Shown piece by piece: positions 11,542 to 19,565 of a DNA stretch of 64,000 nt (positions are counted from its first letter, which is position 1; the number at the start of each line of letters is the position of its first letter). Source of the stretch: Mycobacterium kyogaense (GTDB lineage: Bacteria; Actinomycetota; Actinomycetes; Mycobacteriales; Mycobacteriaceae). Both the position numbers and the translations under genes were made by a program. The stretch lies in assembly GCF_003254575.1 (NCBI RefSeq), contig NZ_QJUA01000003.1, positions 124,001 through 188,000 of the forward strand, read 5' to 3'. The notes under the pieces were generated by a model. That model had not been told where the DNA came from. It made no database searches and worked only from the letters and a program-made list of their open reading frames with translations.

Positions 11542-12557
11542 CGGGCCTCGTGCCAGCGCGCCCGAAGGCGTTGCATCCCTGCTGGTGTCGGTGTGCCGAT
11601 CGCCCTGATGCGGGCGATCCCGCCGTCCGGATAGGCCTGCACCCGCAGTGCACAGACATCGTCGACGGCGACTGTGAACCGGTGCCGGGTGTCCGGTGCC
11701 AGCGGTGTCCGGTCCAGCACAGCGACGTCGAACGGCACCCTCGCCCAGCCGTTGTGGTCGGGGCGATGGCGGCTGCCCAGCACCGACACCTCGAGGGAGG
11801 CGTTGAACACGAACCAGGAGGTGTCGATCTCGAGCCGCCGAAGGTCTGCCGGGAACCCGAACGAGATCAGGACGGCGTCGTGGGTCTCGGGTCCGACGTC
11901 GCGGCGCCTGCGGGTCTCCCAACCGTCCCCCATGGTGCGGGGTCGGTCCGGCCGGATGAGCGCGCAGGCATCGGAATAGAAGCTGTCGCTTGACCATTCG
12001 ACGCGACCGCCCTGTTCGAGCCCCGACACTTCGACGCTGACATCGCAGAAGTCGGCCGGATCGGGCAGGACCTCACCGTAGACACGAACGCGGGCCACCC
12101 CGCCGTCGGAGGCGAGGCGCAGCCGCACGTGCGTCCACCGTCTGTGGTCGGCCACGGTCAGCATGTTGGGCGAGTCCGGTTTCAGCGCAGTCCATTCCGT
12201 GAGCGAAACCCAGTTCACGGTAGGTGCGCACGCGTCGTCGGCGACACCGAGCACGCAGGCGTCCACCCGGCATGCGGTCGGGTGGTTGCCCGAGAAGAAC
12301 CGGGTGTCGACGTCGACGGCGCGCAGCACGCCCGGCGCGCCGAGTCGGATGATGACCCAGTCGCCCCCGGGCCCGGCGTGGCGACGGGTCTCCCACCCGT
12401 CGACCACCTCACCGCGCAGGTCGTAGGTGCCGGGCACGAACGCCGGTTCGGCCGGGTCGACCAGACGTTCTTTGACACCGAACGATTCGTCGCTGGCAGC
12501 GACCACACGTCCGCCGAGAATCCGCGAGGCGAGGTCGATCCCGTGCTGCGCCGTCAT
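11538..12557 (-). CDS. alc: allantoicase
   Basis: 339 residues from ATG 12557 (a GTG at 12587 would overlap the racemase stop and is an alternative). Allantoicase has two homologous jelly-roll repeats, and both are visible: GEVVDGWETRRHAGPGGDWV with DVDTRFFSGNHP in the first half, and TMGDGWETRRRRDVGPETHD with EIDTSWFVFNAS in the second. The N-terminal DLASRILGGRVVAASDESF is the family opening. It hydrolyses allantoate to ureidoglycolate and urea, and is the most diagnostic gene for ureide catabolism here. No ureidoglycolate lyase or urease gene is seen nearby. Confidence 0.93.
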   Translation of the reverse strand: MTAQHGIDLASRILGGRVVAASDESFGVKERLVDPAEPAFVPGTYDLRGEVVDGWETRRHAGPGGDWVIIRLGAPGVLRAVDVDTRFFSGNHPTACRVDACVLGVADDACAPTVNWVSLTEWTALKPDSPNMLTVADHRRWTHVRLRLASDGGVARVRVYGEVLPDPADFCDVSVEVSGLEQGGRVEWSSDSFYSDACALIRPDRPRTMGDGWETRRRRDVGPETHDAVLISFGFPADLRRLEIDTSWFVFNASLEVSVLGSRHRPDHNGWARVPFDVAVLDRTPLAPDTRHRFTVAVDDVCALRVQAYPDGGIARIRAIGTPTPAGMQRLRARWHEAR

Positions 12558-12583
12558 GAGCTCCGCCCTCTCACAAGCGCCTG

Positions 12584-13336
12584 TCACGAGCCGAGCCCCA
12601 GCGCCGCCGACAGCGGCCAGTGGCTGCGCGCGTTGGCCGGTCCGGGCGCGTACACGCCGGCTTTACTGGTCGAGAGCCCCAGCCCGACGATCGCCTGGGC
12701 CAGCGCGACGGCCGCGGCGACACCGTCGACGGCGGGCACTCCGACGTCGTCGGCGATCGCCGCGGTCACCCCCGCCATGCCCGCACAGCCGAGACAGATC
12801 ACGTCGGCGCCGTCCTCGGTGACGGCGCGCACCGCCTCGGCGACGATGGCCCGAACCGCGCCTTCGGGGTCGGCGTCCACCTCCGCGGTGCCCAGACCGC
12901 AGGCCCGCACGGAGGCGCAGTGCGCGTCCAGACCGGCCAGCAGCAGCCGATCCTGGATCGGCGCGATCGATCTGGCCAACGTCGTGATGACCGAGAACCG
13001 GCGCCCGATCAGGTGGGCCACGTGGGCCGCGCACTCGGCGATGTCGAACACCGGGACCGTCAGCATCTCGGCCAGGGCATCGCGGCCGTGCTCGCCGAAT
13101 CCTGCGAGTACGACGGCGTCGAAGTCGAACTCCCCCGCCGCCTGCAGGGTCGCGACGACGTCCATCACCGCGACAGCCGACACATAGCTCTCCCCCGCAG
13201 AGTCGATGGCCACCGACCCGAACGGCGCACTGCGACAGATGATCTCGGTGTCCGGACCAGCGGCGGCGACCGCAGACGATGCGATCTCAGCGCCCATCGA
13301 CGCCGACGTGTTGGGGTTCAGGACGAGCAGTCTCAC
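12584..13336 (-). CDS. Asp/Glu/hydantoin racemase family protein lacking the first catalytic Cys
   Basis: 250 residues from GTG 13336, which overlaps the allantoinase stop (GTGA). The N-terminus RLLVLNPNTSASMG and the CLGCAGMAG segment identify the hydantoin/allantoin racemase family (HyuE/HpxA). Characterised racemases of this family use two cysteines, the first within a CFGDPG-type motif. Here the matching motif is AGFGEHG, with Gly79 in the Cys position, while the second Cys (in LGCAGM) is kept. A one-Cys arrangement is found in arylmalonate decarboxylase. So the protein may not be a normal allantoin racemase, and an altered proton-transfer or decarboxylation reaction is possible. It lies between allantoinase and allantoicase in the operon. 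Confidence 0.87.
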   Translation of the reverse strand: MRLLVLNPNTSASMGAEIASSAVAAAGPDTEIICRSAPFGSVAIDSAGESYVSAVAVMDVVATLQAAGEFDFDAVVLAGFGEHGRDALAEMLTVPVFDIAECAAHVAHLIGRRFSVITTLARSIAPIQDRLLLAGLDAHCASVRACGLGTAEVDADPEGAVRAIVAEAVRAVTEDGADVICLGCAGMAGVTAAIADDVGVPAVDGVAAAVALAQAIVGLGLSTSKAGVYAPGPANARSHWPLSAALGLGS

Positions 13337-14634
13337 GCCGCCACCCCGAGCGCCTCGTAGACAGTCCTGCCCTCCACCCACGTCCGGTGGACACGACCGC
13401 GCAGCACCATGCCGTCGTAGGGGGTCAGTGGGTGCCGGTGCCGCAGGCGCGCTGCCACCACCTGTTCGGTGGCATCGGGATCGAACTCGCACAGGTCCGC
13501 CCGGGCGCCGACTGCGATGCGGCCACGGTCCGTCCAGCCCGCCAGCCGCGCCGGGCGCTCCGACATCCACCGGCTCAGCTCCGCCACACCGAAACCCCGT
13601 GACGCGGCCTGTGTCCAGACGGCGCGAGGGCTCACCTGCAGTGAGCTGATCCCTCCGTATGCGGCTCCGAAGTCGCCGGCGCCTTTGAGATCTGGCGCGC
13701 AGGGTGAGTGGTCCGAGACCACCATGTCGAGGACTCCGGCGGCCAGGCCCGCCCACAGCGCGTCCCGATCGTCCTCGGACCGGATCGGCGGGCAGGCCGC
13801 GAACTGTGTACCGCCGACCGGGACGTCGTCGGTGGCGAACGTTAGATAGTGCGGGCATGTCTCGGCCGTCACGGTCACACCGTCCGCCTTGGCAGCGGCC
13901 AGGACCTGCACCGCCTCGGCGCTCGACACATGGACGATGTGGACGCGGGCTCCCGTGTCGCGCGCCACCTCGACCGCCAGGGCGACCGCGTCGACCTCGG
14001 CGGCTGCCGGACGGGACGCCAGGAACGACTGGTAGGACCGTCCCGACGGCGGTGTGCTCCGGGTGAGGACAGTGTGATCCTCCGCGTGCACAAGCAACAC
14101 CGATCCGAGGTCGGCGATCTCGCGGGCGGCGGCGGCGAACTCGTGGGGCGTGAGATGACCGAAGTGGGGGTTGCCGGAGTCGGCGAGGAAACACTTGAAG
14201 CCACGCACGCCGGCGTTCGCCAGCGGCCGCAACGCGCCGAGGTTCTCCGGGACCACGCCACCCCAGTATCCGACCGAAACGCGGCACCGACCCTGTGCCG
14301 CAGCTTTTTTCGCGTCCAACGCGGCGACGGTCGTGGTCACCGGCAACGAATCCAGCGGCATGTCGACCAGCGTCGTGATGCCGCCGCGGGCGGCGGCCTC
14401 GGTCGCGGTGGCGAAGCCTTCCCAGTCGGGGCCGGGGTCGCTGACGTGGACATGGCTGTCGACGAACCCCGGCAGCAGCACGGCGCCGGCGGGTACCGTC
14501 ACCTCGGCGCGGGCGTCGTAGGCGGCGTCGTGGGCCCCGACGTCGACGACGGCCCCCCGCGCGACGGCCACCGCTGCCGGGCGGATGCCGCCGTCGATCA
14601 GCGCCCGGTCGGCCCGCAGCACCAGATCGATCAC
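13333..14634 (-). CDS. allantoinase-like cyclic amidohydrolase
   Basis: 433 residues, ATG 14634, overlapping the upstream hydrolase stop by 4 bp. It is a classic dihydroorotase/allantoinase-type amidohydrolase. The metal-binding HxH is in GFVDSHVHVSDPG (about residue 58), the carboxylated Lys candidate is in RGFKCFLADSG, the His ligands are in LLVHAED and IVHVSSAEA, and the catalytic Asp is in VVSDHSPC. The substrate loop and overall length fit AllB better than dihydropyrimidinase, and allantoicase in the same operon supports allantoin as substrate. It would open the hydantoin ring to allantoate. Confidence 0.9.
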   Translation of the reverse strand: MIDLVLRADRALIDGGIRPAAVAVARGAVVDVGAHDAAYDARAEVTVPAGAVLLPGFVDSHVHVSDPGPDWEGFATATEAAARGGITTLVDMPLDSLPVTTTVAALDAKKAAAQGRCRVSVGYWGGVVPENLGALRPLANAGVRGFKCFLADSGNPHFGHLTPHEFAAAAREIADLGSVLLVHAEDHTVLTRSTPPSGRSYQSFLASRPAAAEVDAVALAVEVARDTGARVHIVHVSSAEAVQVLAAAKADGVTVTAETCPHYLTFATDDVPVGGTQFAACPPIRSEDDRDALWAGLAAGVLDMVVSDHSPCAPDLKGAGDFGAAYGGISSLQVSPRAVWTQAASRGFGVAELSRWMSERPARLAGWTDRGRIAVGARADLCEFDPDATEQVVAARLRHRHPLTPYDGMVLRGRVHRTWVEGRTVYEALGVAA

Positions 14635-15458
14635 CGCGCGAACCGTTCGTGGAAGTGCTGTGTCATCTCCGGCCAGACGTGCGGATCATGGCCGGGGATC
14701 AGCGGATAACCCTTCTCATCGGCCAGTCTCTTGAGCCGTCTGATGGGTTCCACCGTGTCGGCGGGATCGACGTCGATGAAACCCCCGATGGCCAACTCGT
14801 GTTCGATGTTCTCGGTCAGGTCGGCCGCGTCGAAGGCGAAGACGTAGCCACCCCCGCCGACCGACTCGTCCAGTTCGACGACGAAGCTCTGATGCCCCGG
14901 GGTGTGCCCGTAGGTGGGGACCGCGGTGATCCCGGGGGCGATGTCGGCTTCGCCGTCGGCGAGCTGCCAGTCGATCGACGGGTCATCGAAGTCCACGCGG
15001 AAGATGGCGTGCCGCTCGGGCTCTGGATGATTGGCCAACCCGTACTCCACCTCACGCCGCTGGGCGTGCACCGGCACCTTGCCGGCGAACAGCTTCAGCC
15101 CGCCGGCGTGATCGGTGTGCAGGTGCGACACCGCCACCACCCGGATGTCGTCGACGTCGATTCCGATGTCGGCCAACGACTCCTCGATCGGCTCCCCCAG
15201 CCCAGGGAGGATGGGCTGGTACTCGACACTCGGGTAGTAGCGGCGCCGCAGATGGGGATCGCGGATCAGCGCGGTGTTGAAGCCGGTGTCGAGCAGGACC
15301 CACCCGCCGTCGGTCTGCAACAGCACACCGGGGACCGGTTCCCGCAACCGGATGTCGTCGGGTGCACCGTGCACCGACACCGACTTCGGCAGTTCCTCCC
15401 ATCCGAGCGTCAGCAGCACGATGCGCCGAACGCCACTGCGGCGCACCAGCGTCGCCAT
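14631..15458 (-). CDS. metallo-beta-lactamase-fold hydrolase (AttM/AiiA lactonase-like)
   Basis: 275 residues from ATG 15458, which overlaps the binding-protein stop by one base (TGATG); the longer upstream frame is a shadow. The zinc motif is VSHLHTDHAGG, with further ligands in YGHTPGHQS, FAFDAAD and LIPGHDPHVW. This is the set seen in N-acyl-homoserine-lactonase-like and gluconolactonase-like MBL enzymes. Within a catabolic operon a lactone, cyclic amide or thioester hydrolase is more plausible than quorum quenching. The true substrate is unknown. Confidence 0.87.
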   Translation of the reverse strand: MATLVRRSGVRRIVLLTLGWEELPKSVSVHGAPDDIRLREPVPGVLLQTDGGWVLLDTGFNTALIRDPHLRRRYYPSVEYQPILPGLGEPIEESLADIGIDVDDIRVVAVSHLHTDHAGGLKLFAGKVPVHAQRREVEYGLANHPEPERHAIFRVDFDDPSIDWQLADGEADIAPGITAVPTYGHTPGHQSFVVELDESVGGGGYVFAFDAADLTENIEHELAIGGFIDVDPADTVEPIRRLKRLADEKGYPLIPGHDPHVWPEMTQHFHERFAR

Positions 15459-17035
15459 CAGCCGACCGACAACGCAGCCAGGCGTAGCGAGTTGGGATTG
15501 GTCACGACGTGCGCCGCTTCGACACCCTTGAGCCACGGCTGAGCCACCATGAAATCGTTGACGTCGGCGACGTTGAGCCAGCAGCCCGTCTTCACCGCTT
15601 CCTCACCGGCGGTGGAGAAGTCGGCGTCCGCTCCGGTGGGCAGGCCCTTGGCCAGCGCATCGGCGATCCCCGGCGAGGAGCACCCGAAGAAGTTCAGACC
15701 GCCGTCGGCATCCCAGGAGATGTGGCCCCAGGTGTAGGGCGACGGTGCGTCGGGCCACCCGAGGTAGGTCATGATCTCCGGCGCCGCCTGCCCGTCACCG
15801 CCGATCCAGCCGTAGATCTCCGAGGTCGGGTACGCCTGCACCTTGGCGGTCAGACCGGCCGCGGCCAGCTGGGTTTGGAGCAGATTGCTGATCAGCTGGT
15901 TGTCCGGGTTGGACGAGTCGTAGCCGATGGTGACGGCCTTCTGGTCGGCAGGCAGGCCCGCGGCGATGCCGGACAGCACCGACGGATCGTGGGTCACCGA
16001 CTGCTTGGCGTACTGCGCCTCCATGACGTTCGGCGGGTAGATCTGCTCGGCTTTCTTCCCGCGGCCGAAATAGGTCTGCTTCACCAGCTCGTCCACGTCG
16101 ACGGCTTGCATCACAGCGTTGCGGTTCTTCGCGTCGGTCATCATTCCCTTCTTGGGGTTGATGTACACGAAGTTCGACATCATGGTCGGCAGCGAGTAAT
16201 TGGTGAACGCCTTGTTGTCGAGGTAGGACTGCACCGCCGACGAGGGCAGATCGTGCAGGATCGCGGCGAGCTGACCGTTGTTGAACTGCAGCTGTTGTGC
16301 CGAGACGTCGGTGATCACCGGCATCTCGACCTTCTCGAAGTAGGGCTTGGCACCCCAGTAGTCCCCGAACGAGGTCAGCTCGTACTTCGAGCCGACCTCG
16401 GCGGCCGTCAGCGTGTACGGACCGGTGCCCAGATCATGGGTGGTGAGGTAGGTCTGCGCGTTGTCGGCGCCCGCATTCTTCTGCAGCCCCTCGGGGCTGA
16501 GCATCCTCGGCCCGTACGGGCAGGCCAGATAGTCGAGGAACGCCGAGTTGGGCGCCTTGAGCGTGACGGTGACGTCGTAGTCGCCCTGGGTGGTGACGGA
16601 CTCGATGTCGGAGACCATGTACGCCGGCCCCTGGTTGACCGCGGCCCGCCGGTCGAAGGAGGCCTTGACCGCGGCCGACGTGAAGGGTGTCCCATCGTGG
16701 AACTTGACGCCCTGGCGCAGTTGGAACGTGTACACCCGGTTGTCCGGCGAGACCGTCCACTTGGTGGCCAGCAGCGGCTCGAATTCGGGCTTCTCGGTGC
16801 CGCCCTTGTACTGCAGCAGGCCTTCGTAGGTGTTCGTGGTCAGCAGCAGGCCCTGGCCGGCGTAGAAGATGTCGGGGTCCGGCGGCTGGCCGATGTCCTG
16901 CAGGAACGACAGGTGCAGGACCTTGTCGGTGGGCGCCGCACTGGGTGTACTGCCGCCGGAATCCGAACCGCCGCAGGCACTCAGGGTCAGCACGACGGCT
17001 GCCAGGGCAGCACCGAACCTCAGACGTCGGCTCAT
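15458..17035 (-). CDS. ABC transporter substrate-binding lipoprotein, oligopeptide (SBP_bac_5) family
   Basis: 525 residues. The signal ALAAVVLTLSACGG carries a lipobox at Cys21, then a Ser/Gly linker. The extracytoplasmic domain has family marks such as LATKWTVSPDNRVYTFQLRQ, VKFHDGTPF and DVTVTLKAPNSAF, and the usual cluster-C length. It captures the substrate for the DppB/DppC/fused ATPase importer encoded upstream. The ATG at 17035 overlaps the stop of the isochorismatase-like gene by 4 bp. Family members bind peptides, nickel chelates, opines or other small molecules, so it need not bind a peptide; the operon suggests a ureide-like ligand. Confidence 0.92.
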   Translation of the reverse strand: MSRRLRFGAALAAVVLTLSACGGSDSGGSTPSAAPTDKVLHLSFLQDIGQPPDPDIFYAGQGLLLTTNTYEGLLQYKGGTEKPEFEPLLATKWTVSPDNRVYTFQLRQGVKFHDGTPFTSAAVKASFDRRAAVNQGPAYMVSDIESVTTQGDYDVTVTLKAPNSAFLDYLACPYGPRMLSPEGLQKNAGADNAQTYLTTHDLGTGPYTLTAAEVGSKYELTSFGDYWGAKPYFEKVEMPVITDVSAQQLQFNNGQLAAILHDLPSSAVQSYLDNKAFTNYSLPTMMSNFVYINPKKGMMTDAKNRNAVMQAVDVDELVKQTYFGRGKKAEQIYPPNVMEAQYAKQSVTHDPSVLSGIAAGLPADQKAVTIGYDSSNPDNQLISNLLQTQLAAAGLTAKVQAYPTSEIYGWIGGDGQAAPEIMTYLGWPDAPSPYTWGHISWDADGGLNFFGCSSPGIADALAKGLPTGADADFSTAGEEAVKTGCWLNVADVNDFMVAQPWLKGVEAAHVVTNPNSLRLAALSVG

Positions 17036-17679
17036 CGTGCCGCTCCTTCCAAAACGTTTGTCGCCGCACCGATCTCGGTGAAGGCGTCGAGGATCTCCTC
17101 GGTGGTGCGCATGGCACCGGTCTGCAGGTACTCCATCGCGTCGAGCGCGGCGTCGTGGCGGTACTGCGTCGAGCCACCCACGCAGTCGGTCACCACGCGC
17201 ACGTAGAAGTCGCGCTGGTGGGCGTCGGCGAACGTGTAGTGCACGCAGACGTCGGTGAGGCCACCGACGAGGATCAGCGTGTCGGCCTTCAGTCCGGAGA
17301 GCACGATCTCGAACTCCGTGCCGATGAAGCCGGAGTAGCGGCGCTTGACGATGTGGAACTCGTGATTGGGCCCGTCGAGGTCGGGCAGCAGGGCGGGGTG
17401 CAGCGGGGTGCCCGGGCGGCCGTCCACGCAGTGCTCACCCTCCACACCGTCGAGTTCCCGGCCGAAGTCGATGCCGCTGGGGCGGTGCACCTCCTGGAAG
17501 AACACGATGGGGATGCCGGCCGCGCGGGCGGCGTCGATCATGCGTTGGGCGCGGGCGACGCGGTCGTCGTAGCCGGGCATGTGTTCGATGCCCACCTCCT
17601 CGGCGGGCATACCGCCGGCCTCCTGCATGTCGACGACGACGAGCACTGGGTTGCCCACGATCAGTGGCTGTTTCGGCAC
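17032..17679 (-). CDS. isochorismatase-fold cysteine hydrolase
   Basis: 215 residues from GTG 17679, immediately after the DppB TAG and preceded by AGGAGG. The Asp-Lys-Cys triad is visible: VLVVVDMQ (Asp, residue 17 region), IVKRRYSGF (Lys) and VGGLTDVCVHYTFADA (Cys in the expected position with the cis-peptide neighbourhood). Relatives include N-carbamoylsarcosine amidase, ureidoacrylate and biuret hydrolases and nicotinamidase, all acting on amide or carbamoyl bonds. It is a good candidate for hydrolysing a carbamoyl or ureido group in this operon; the exact substrate is unresolved. Confidence 0.88.
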   Translation of the reverse strand: MPKQPLIVGNPVLVVVDMQEAGGMPAEEVGIEHMPGYDDRVARAQRMIDAARAAGIPIVFFQEVHRPSGIDFGRELDGVEGEHCVDGRPGTPLHPALLPDLDGPNHEFHIVKRRYSGFIGTEFEIVLSGLKADTLILVGGLTDVCVHYTFADAHQRDFYVRVVTDCVGGSTQYRHDAALDAMEYLQTGAMRTTEEILDAFTEIGAATNVLEGAAR

Positions 17680-18684
17680 CTATCCTCCTGTGACTGCGAT
17701 GCGGGGGTCTGCGGCGGCCTGGAGCAGGTCCACGGCCGTGTTGATGACGACATAGAGGGCGCCGAGCATGAGCGTGACGCCGGCGATGGCGGGAAAGTCC
17801 GCGACGGGGATGCTCTGGGCGATGTACTGGCCGATGCCCGGCCAGCCGAACACCTGCTCGACCACCAGCACACCGGAGAACATCAGTCCGATCTGCAATC
17901 CGGTCATCGACAGCGCGGCGCCGACGCAGTTGCGCAGCACATGGCGGGCCATGATCTGGGTCTCCGACAGGCCTTTGGCGCGAGCCGTCCTGGCGTAGTC
18001 GCTGTCGATGTCGTCGAGCAGGCTGCTGCGCAGCACCCGTCCGATCGCCACGGCGGGGCCGAGCGCGATGACCACAGCCGGCAACAGGAGGTGGTGCAGC
18101 GCGTCACCGACGACGTCGAACCGTCCGTGCAGCAGCCCGTCGACCGTCAGCAGACCTGTCGGTCCGTCCGGGACGTCGCCGAGCGCGGTGCGGCCATTGG
18201 CCGGCACCCAGCCGAGCGTCTTGTAGAACACGAGGAGGCCGAGGATGCCGAGCAGGAACATCGGCGCCGACGAGCTGGTGAACAGGACAGCACGCAACAC
18301 CTGCGCGCCGGGCCATTTGAGCGTGGTGCTGAATGCGAGCAGGGCTGCGAGCACCAACGCGATGGCCAGACCGAACATCGCCAGTTCCAGCGTGGCCGGG
18401 AAGAACGTGCCGAGATCCGACAGCACATCATGTCTGGTCCGATAGGACGTACCGAGATCACCGGTCGCGGCGCCGGTCAGATAGTGCCAGAACTGCACCA
18501 GCACAGGGTCGTTGAGGCCCAGCTCCTCCCGGCGCGCAGCGACGGCTGCACCGGAGGCTTGGGCACCCATCTGCGCCTTCACCGGGTCCAGCGGCGAGAT
18601 GTGCTGCAGCAGGAACATCACCCCGGTCAACGCGACCAGGATCGCGAACATCGCCGCGACCCGCGTCATCACGAACGTCTTCAT
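17680..18684 (-). CDS. ABC transporter permease, DppB/OppB type
   Basis: 334 residues from ATG 18684, overlapping the DppC stop by 4 bp; an upstream in-frame ATG at 18783 lies inside dppC and is rejected. The N-terminus MKTFVMTRVAAMFAILVALT is the first membrane helix. A periplasmic loop with HISPLDPVKAQ and GDLGTSYRTRHDV follows, then five further helices. The coupling (EAA) loop reads DYARTARAKGLSETQIMARH. It forms the channel with DppC for uptake of the compound bound by the lipoprotein. Confidence 0.93.
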   Translation of the reverse strand: MKTFVMTRVAAMFAILVALTGVMFLLQHISPLDPVKAQMGAQASGAAVAARREELGLNDPVLVQFWHYLTGAATGDLGTSYRTRHDVLSDLGTFFPATLELAMFGLAIALVLAALLAFSTTLKWPGAQVLRAVLFTSSSAPMFLLGILGLLVFYKTLGWVPANGRTALGDVPDGPTGLLTVDGLLHGRFDVVGDALHHLLLPAVVIALGPAVAIGRVLRSSLLDDIDSDYARTARAKGLSETQIMARHVLRNCVGAALSMTGLQIGLMFSGVLVVEQVFGWPGIGQYIAQSIPVADFPAIAGVTLMLGALYVVINTAVDLLQAAADPRIAVTGG

Positions 18685-19565
18685 GCGCGGTCCTTCATCA
18701 GGTTGCGCAGGCAGTCGCCTGCGATGTTCCCCACAAGAGCCAGCACGAGCACGGCCAGGCCGGGCATCACCGGAATCCACCACTGCTGCAGGAAATAACT
18801 CAGATTGCGCGCGGAGTCGGCACCGAGTTCAGGGGCCGGCGCGGCCTGACCGAGCCCGAGGAAGGACAGTGCCGCCAGCGTCAGGATCAGCGTGCCGATG
18901 TCGAGGCTCGCGGCGACCAGACTGTTCGGCAGTGCGCCGGGCAGCAGGTGCCGGATGGCCAGCCGAATCGGGTTGACCCCCGCCAGTTTTGCGGCCTCCA
19001 CGTGCGGGCGGGCCGCCAATCGGGCCACCTCTCCCCGGACGAGTCGTGCGTAGAAGGGCCACCACACGATCGACACGGCGATCAGCGTGTGGACGAAGCC
19101 CGGCCCGAGCGCGGCGACCACGGCGATCGCCAAGACGGGGGCAGGTAGCGAGAGGAACGCGTCGGTGATGCGCATGAGCACGGTGTCGAGCCACCCACCG
19201 GTCGCGCCGGCTATCAAGCCGATCAGCCCGCCGATGAGCAATCCGACTGCGACGACGACCAGGGCGGCGAACCAGCTGGAGCGAGCGCCGTAGAGCACCC
19301 GCGACAGGATGTCGCGGCCAATGCTGTCGGTGCCCAGCAGGAACCCGTTGCTGCCCGGCGCTTGCAGCGGCAAGCTGACCGGCAGCAAGGGGTCGTGCGG
19401 CGCCAGCACCGGCACCGCGAGCGCCAGCGCGGTCACGACGAAGATCGACGCGAACCCGATCCAGTTCACCAGCGGCAGCGTCGTCGCGGGCATGCGCACG
19501 AGGCGCAGCGAACCGCGCTGCCGCCGAGAACCGACAGTCGTCACACCTGGCACCGCCATTGCCAT
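18681..19565 (-). CDS. ABC transporter permease, DppC/OppC type
   Basis: 294 residues with an N-terminal membrane helix (WIGFASIFVVTALALAVPVL), the DppC-specific loop LLGTDSIGRDILSRVLYGAR, then the MetI-type helices. The EAA loop is VEAAKLAGVNPIRLAIRHLL. The ATG at 19565 shares one base with the stop of the ATPase gene upstream (TGATG). It pairs with DppB in the importer. Confidence 0.93.
   Translation of the reverse strand: MAMAVPGVTTVGSRRQRGSLRLVRMPATTLPLVNWIGFASIFVVTALALAVPVLAPHDPLLPVSLPLQAPGSNGFLLGTDSIGRDILSRVLYGARSSWFAALVVVAVGLLIGGLIGLIAGATGGWLDTVLMRITDAFLSLPAPVLAIAVVAALGPGFVHTLIAVSIVWWPFYARLVRGEVARLAARPHVEAAKLAGVNPIRLAIRHLLPGALPNSLVAASLDIGTLILTLAALSFLGLGQAAPAPELGADSARNLSYFLQQWWIPVMPGLAVLVLALVGNIAGDCLRNLMKDRA

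Noticed and set aside
12584..14287. 567-residue form of the racemase
   Set aside because: The first two thirds is a shadow of the allantoinase gene; the GTG at 13336, overlapping the allantoinase stop, gives the correct 250-residue family length.
15509..17206. 565-residue plus-strand frame opposite the binding protein
   Set aside because: Antisense shadow of the SBP_bac_5 gene; no domains, no ribosome-binding site.
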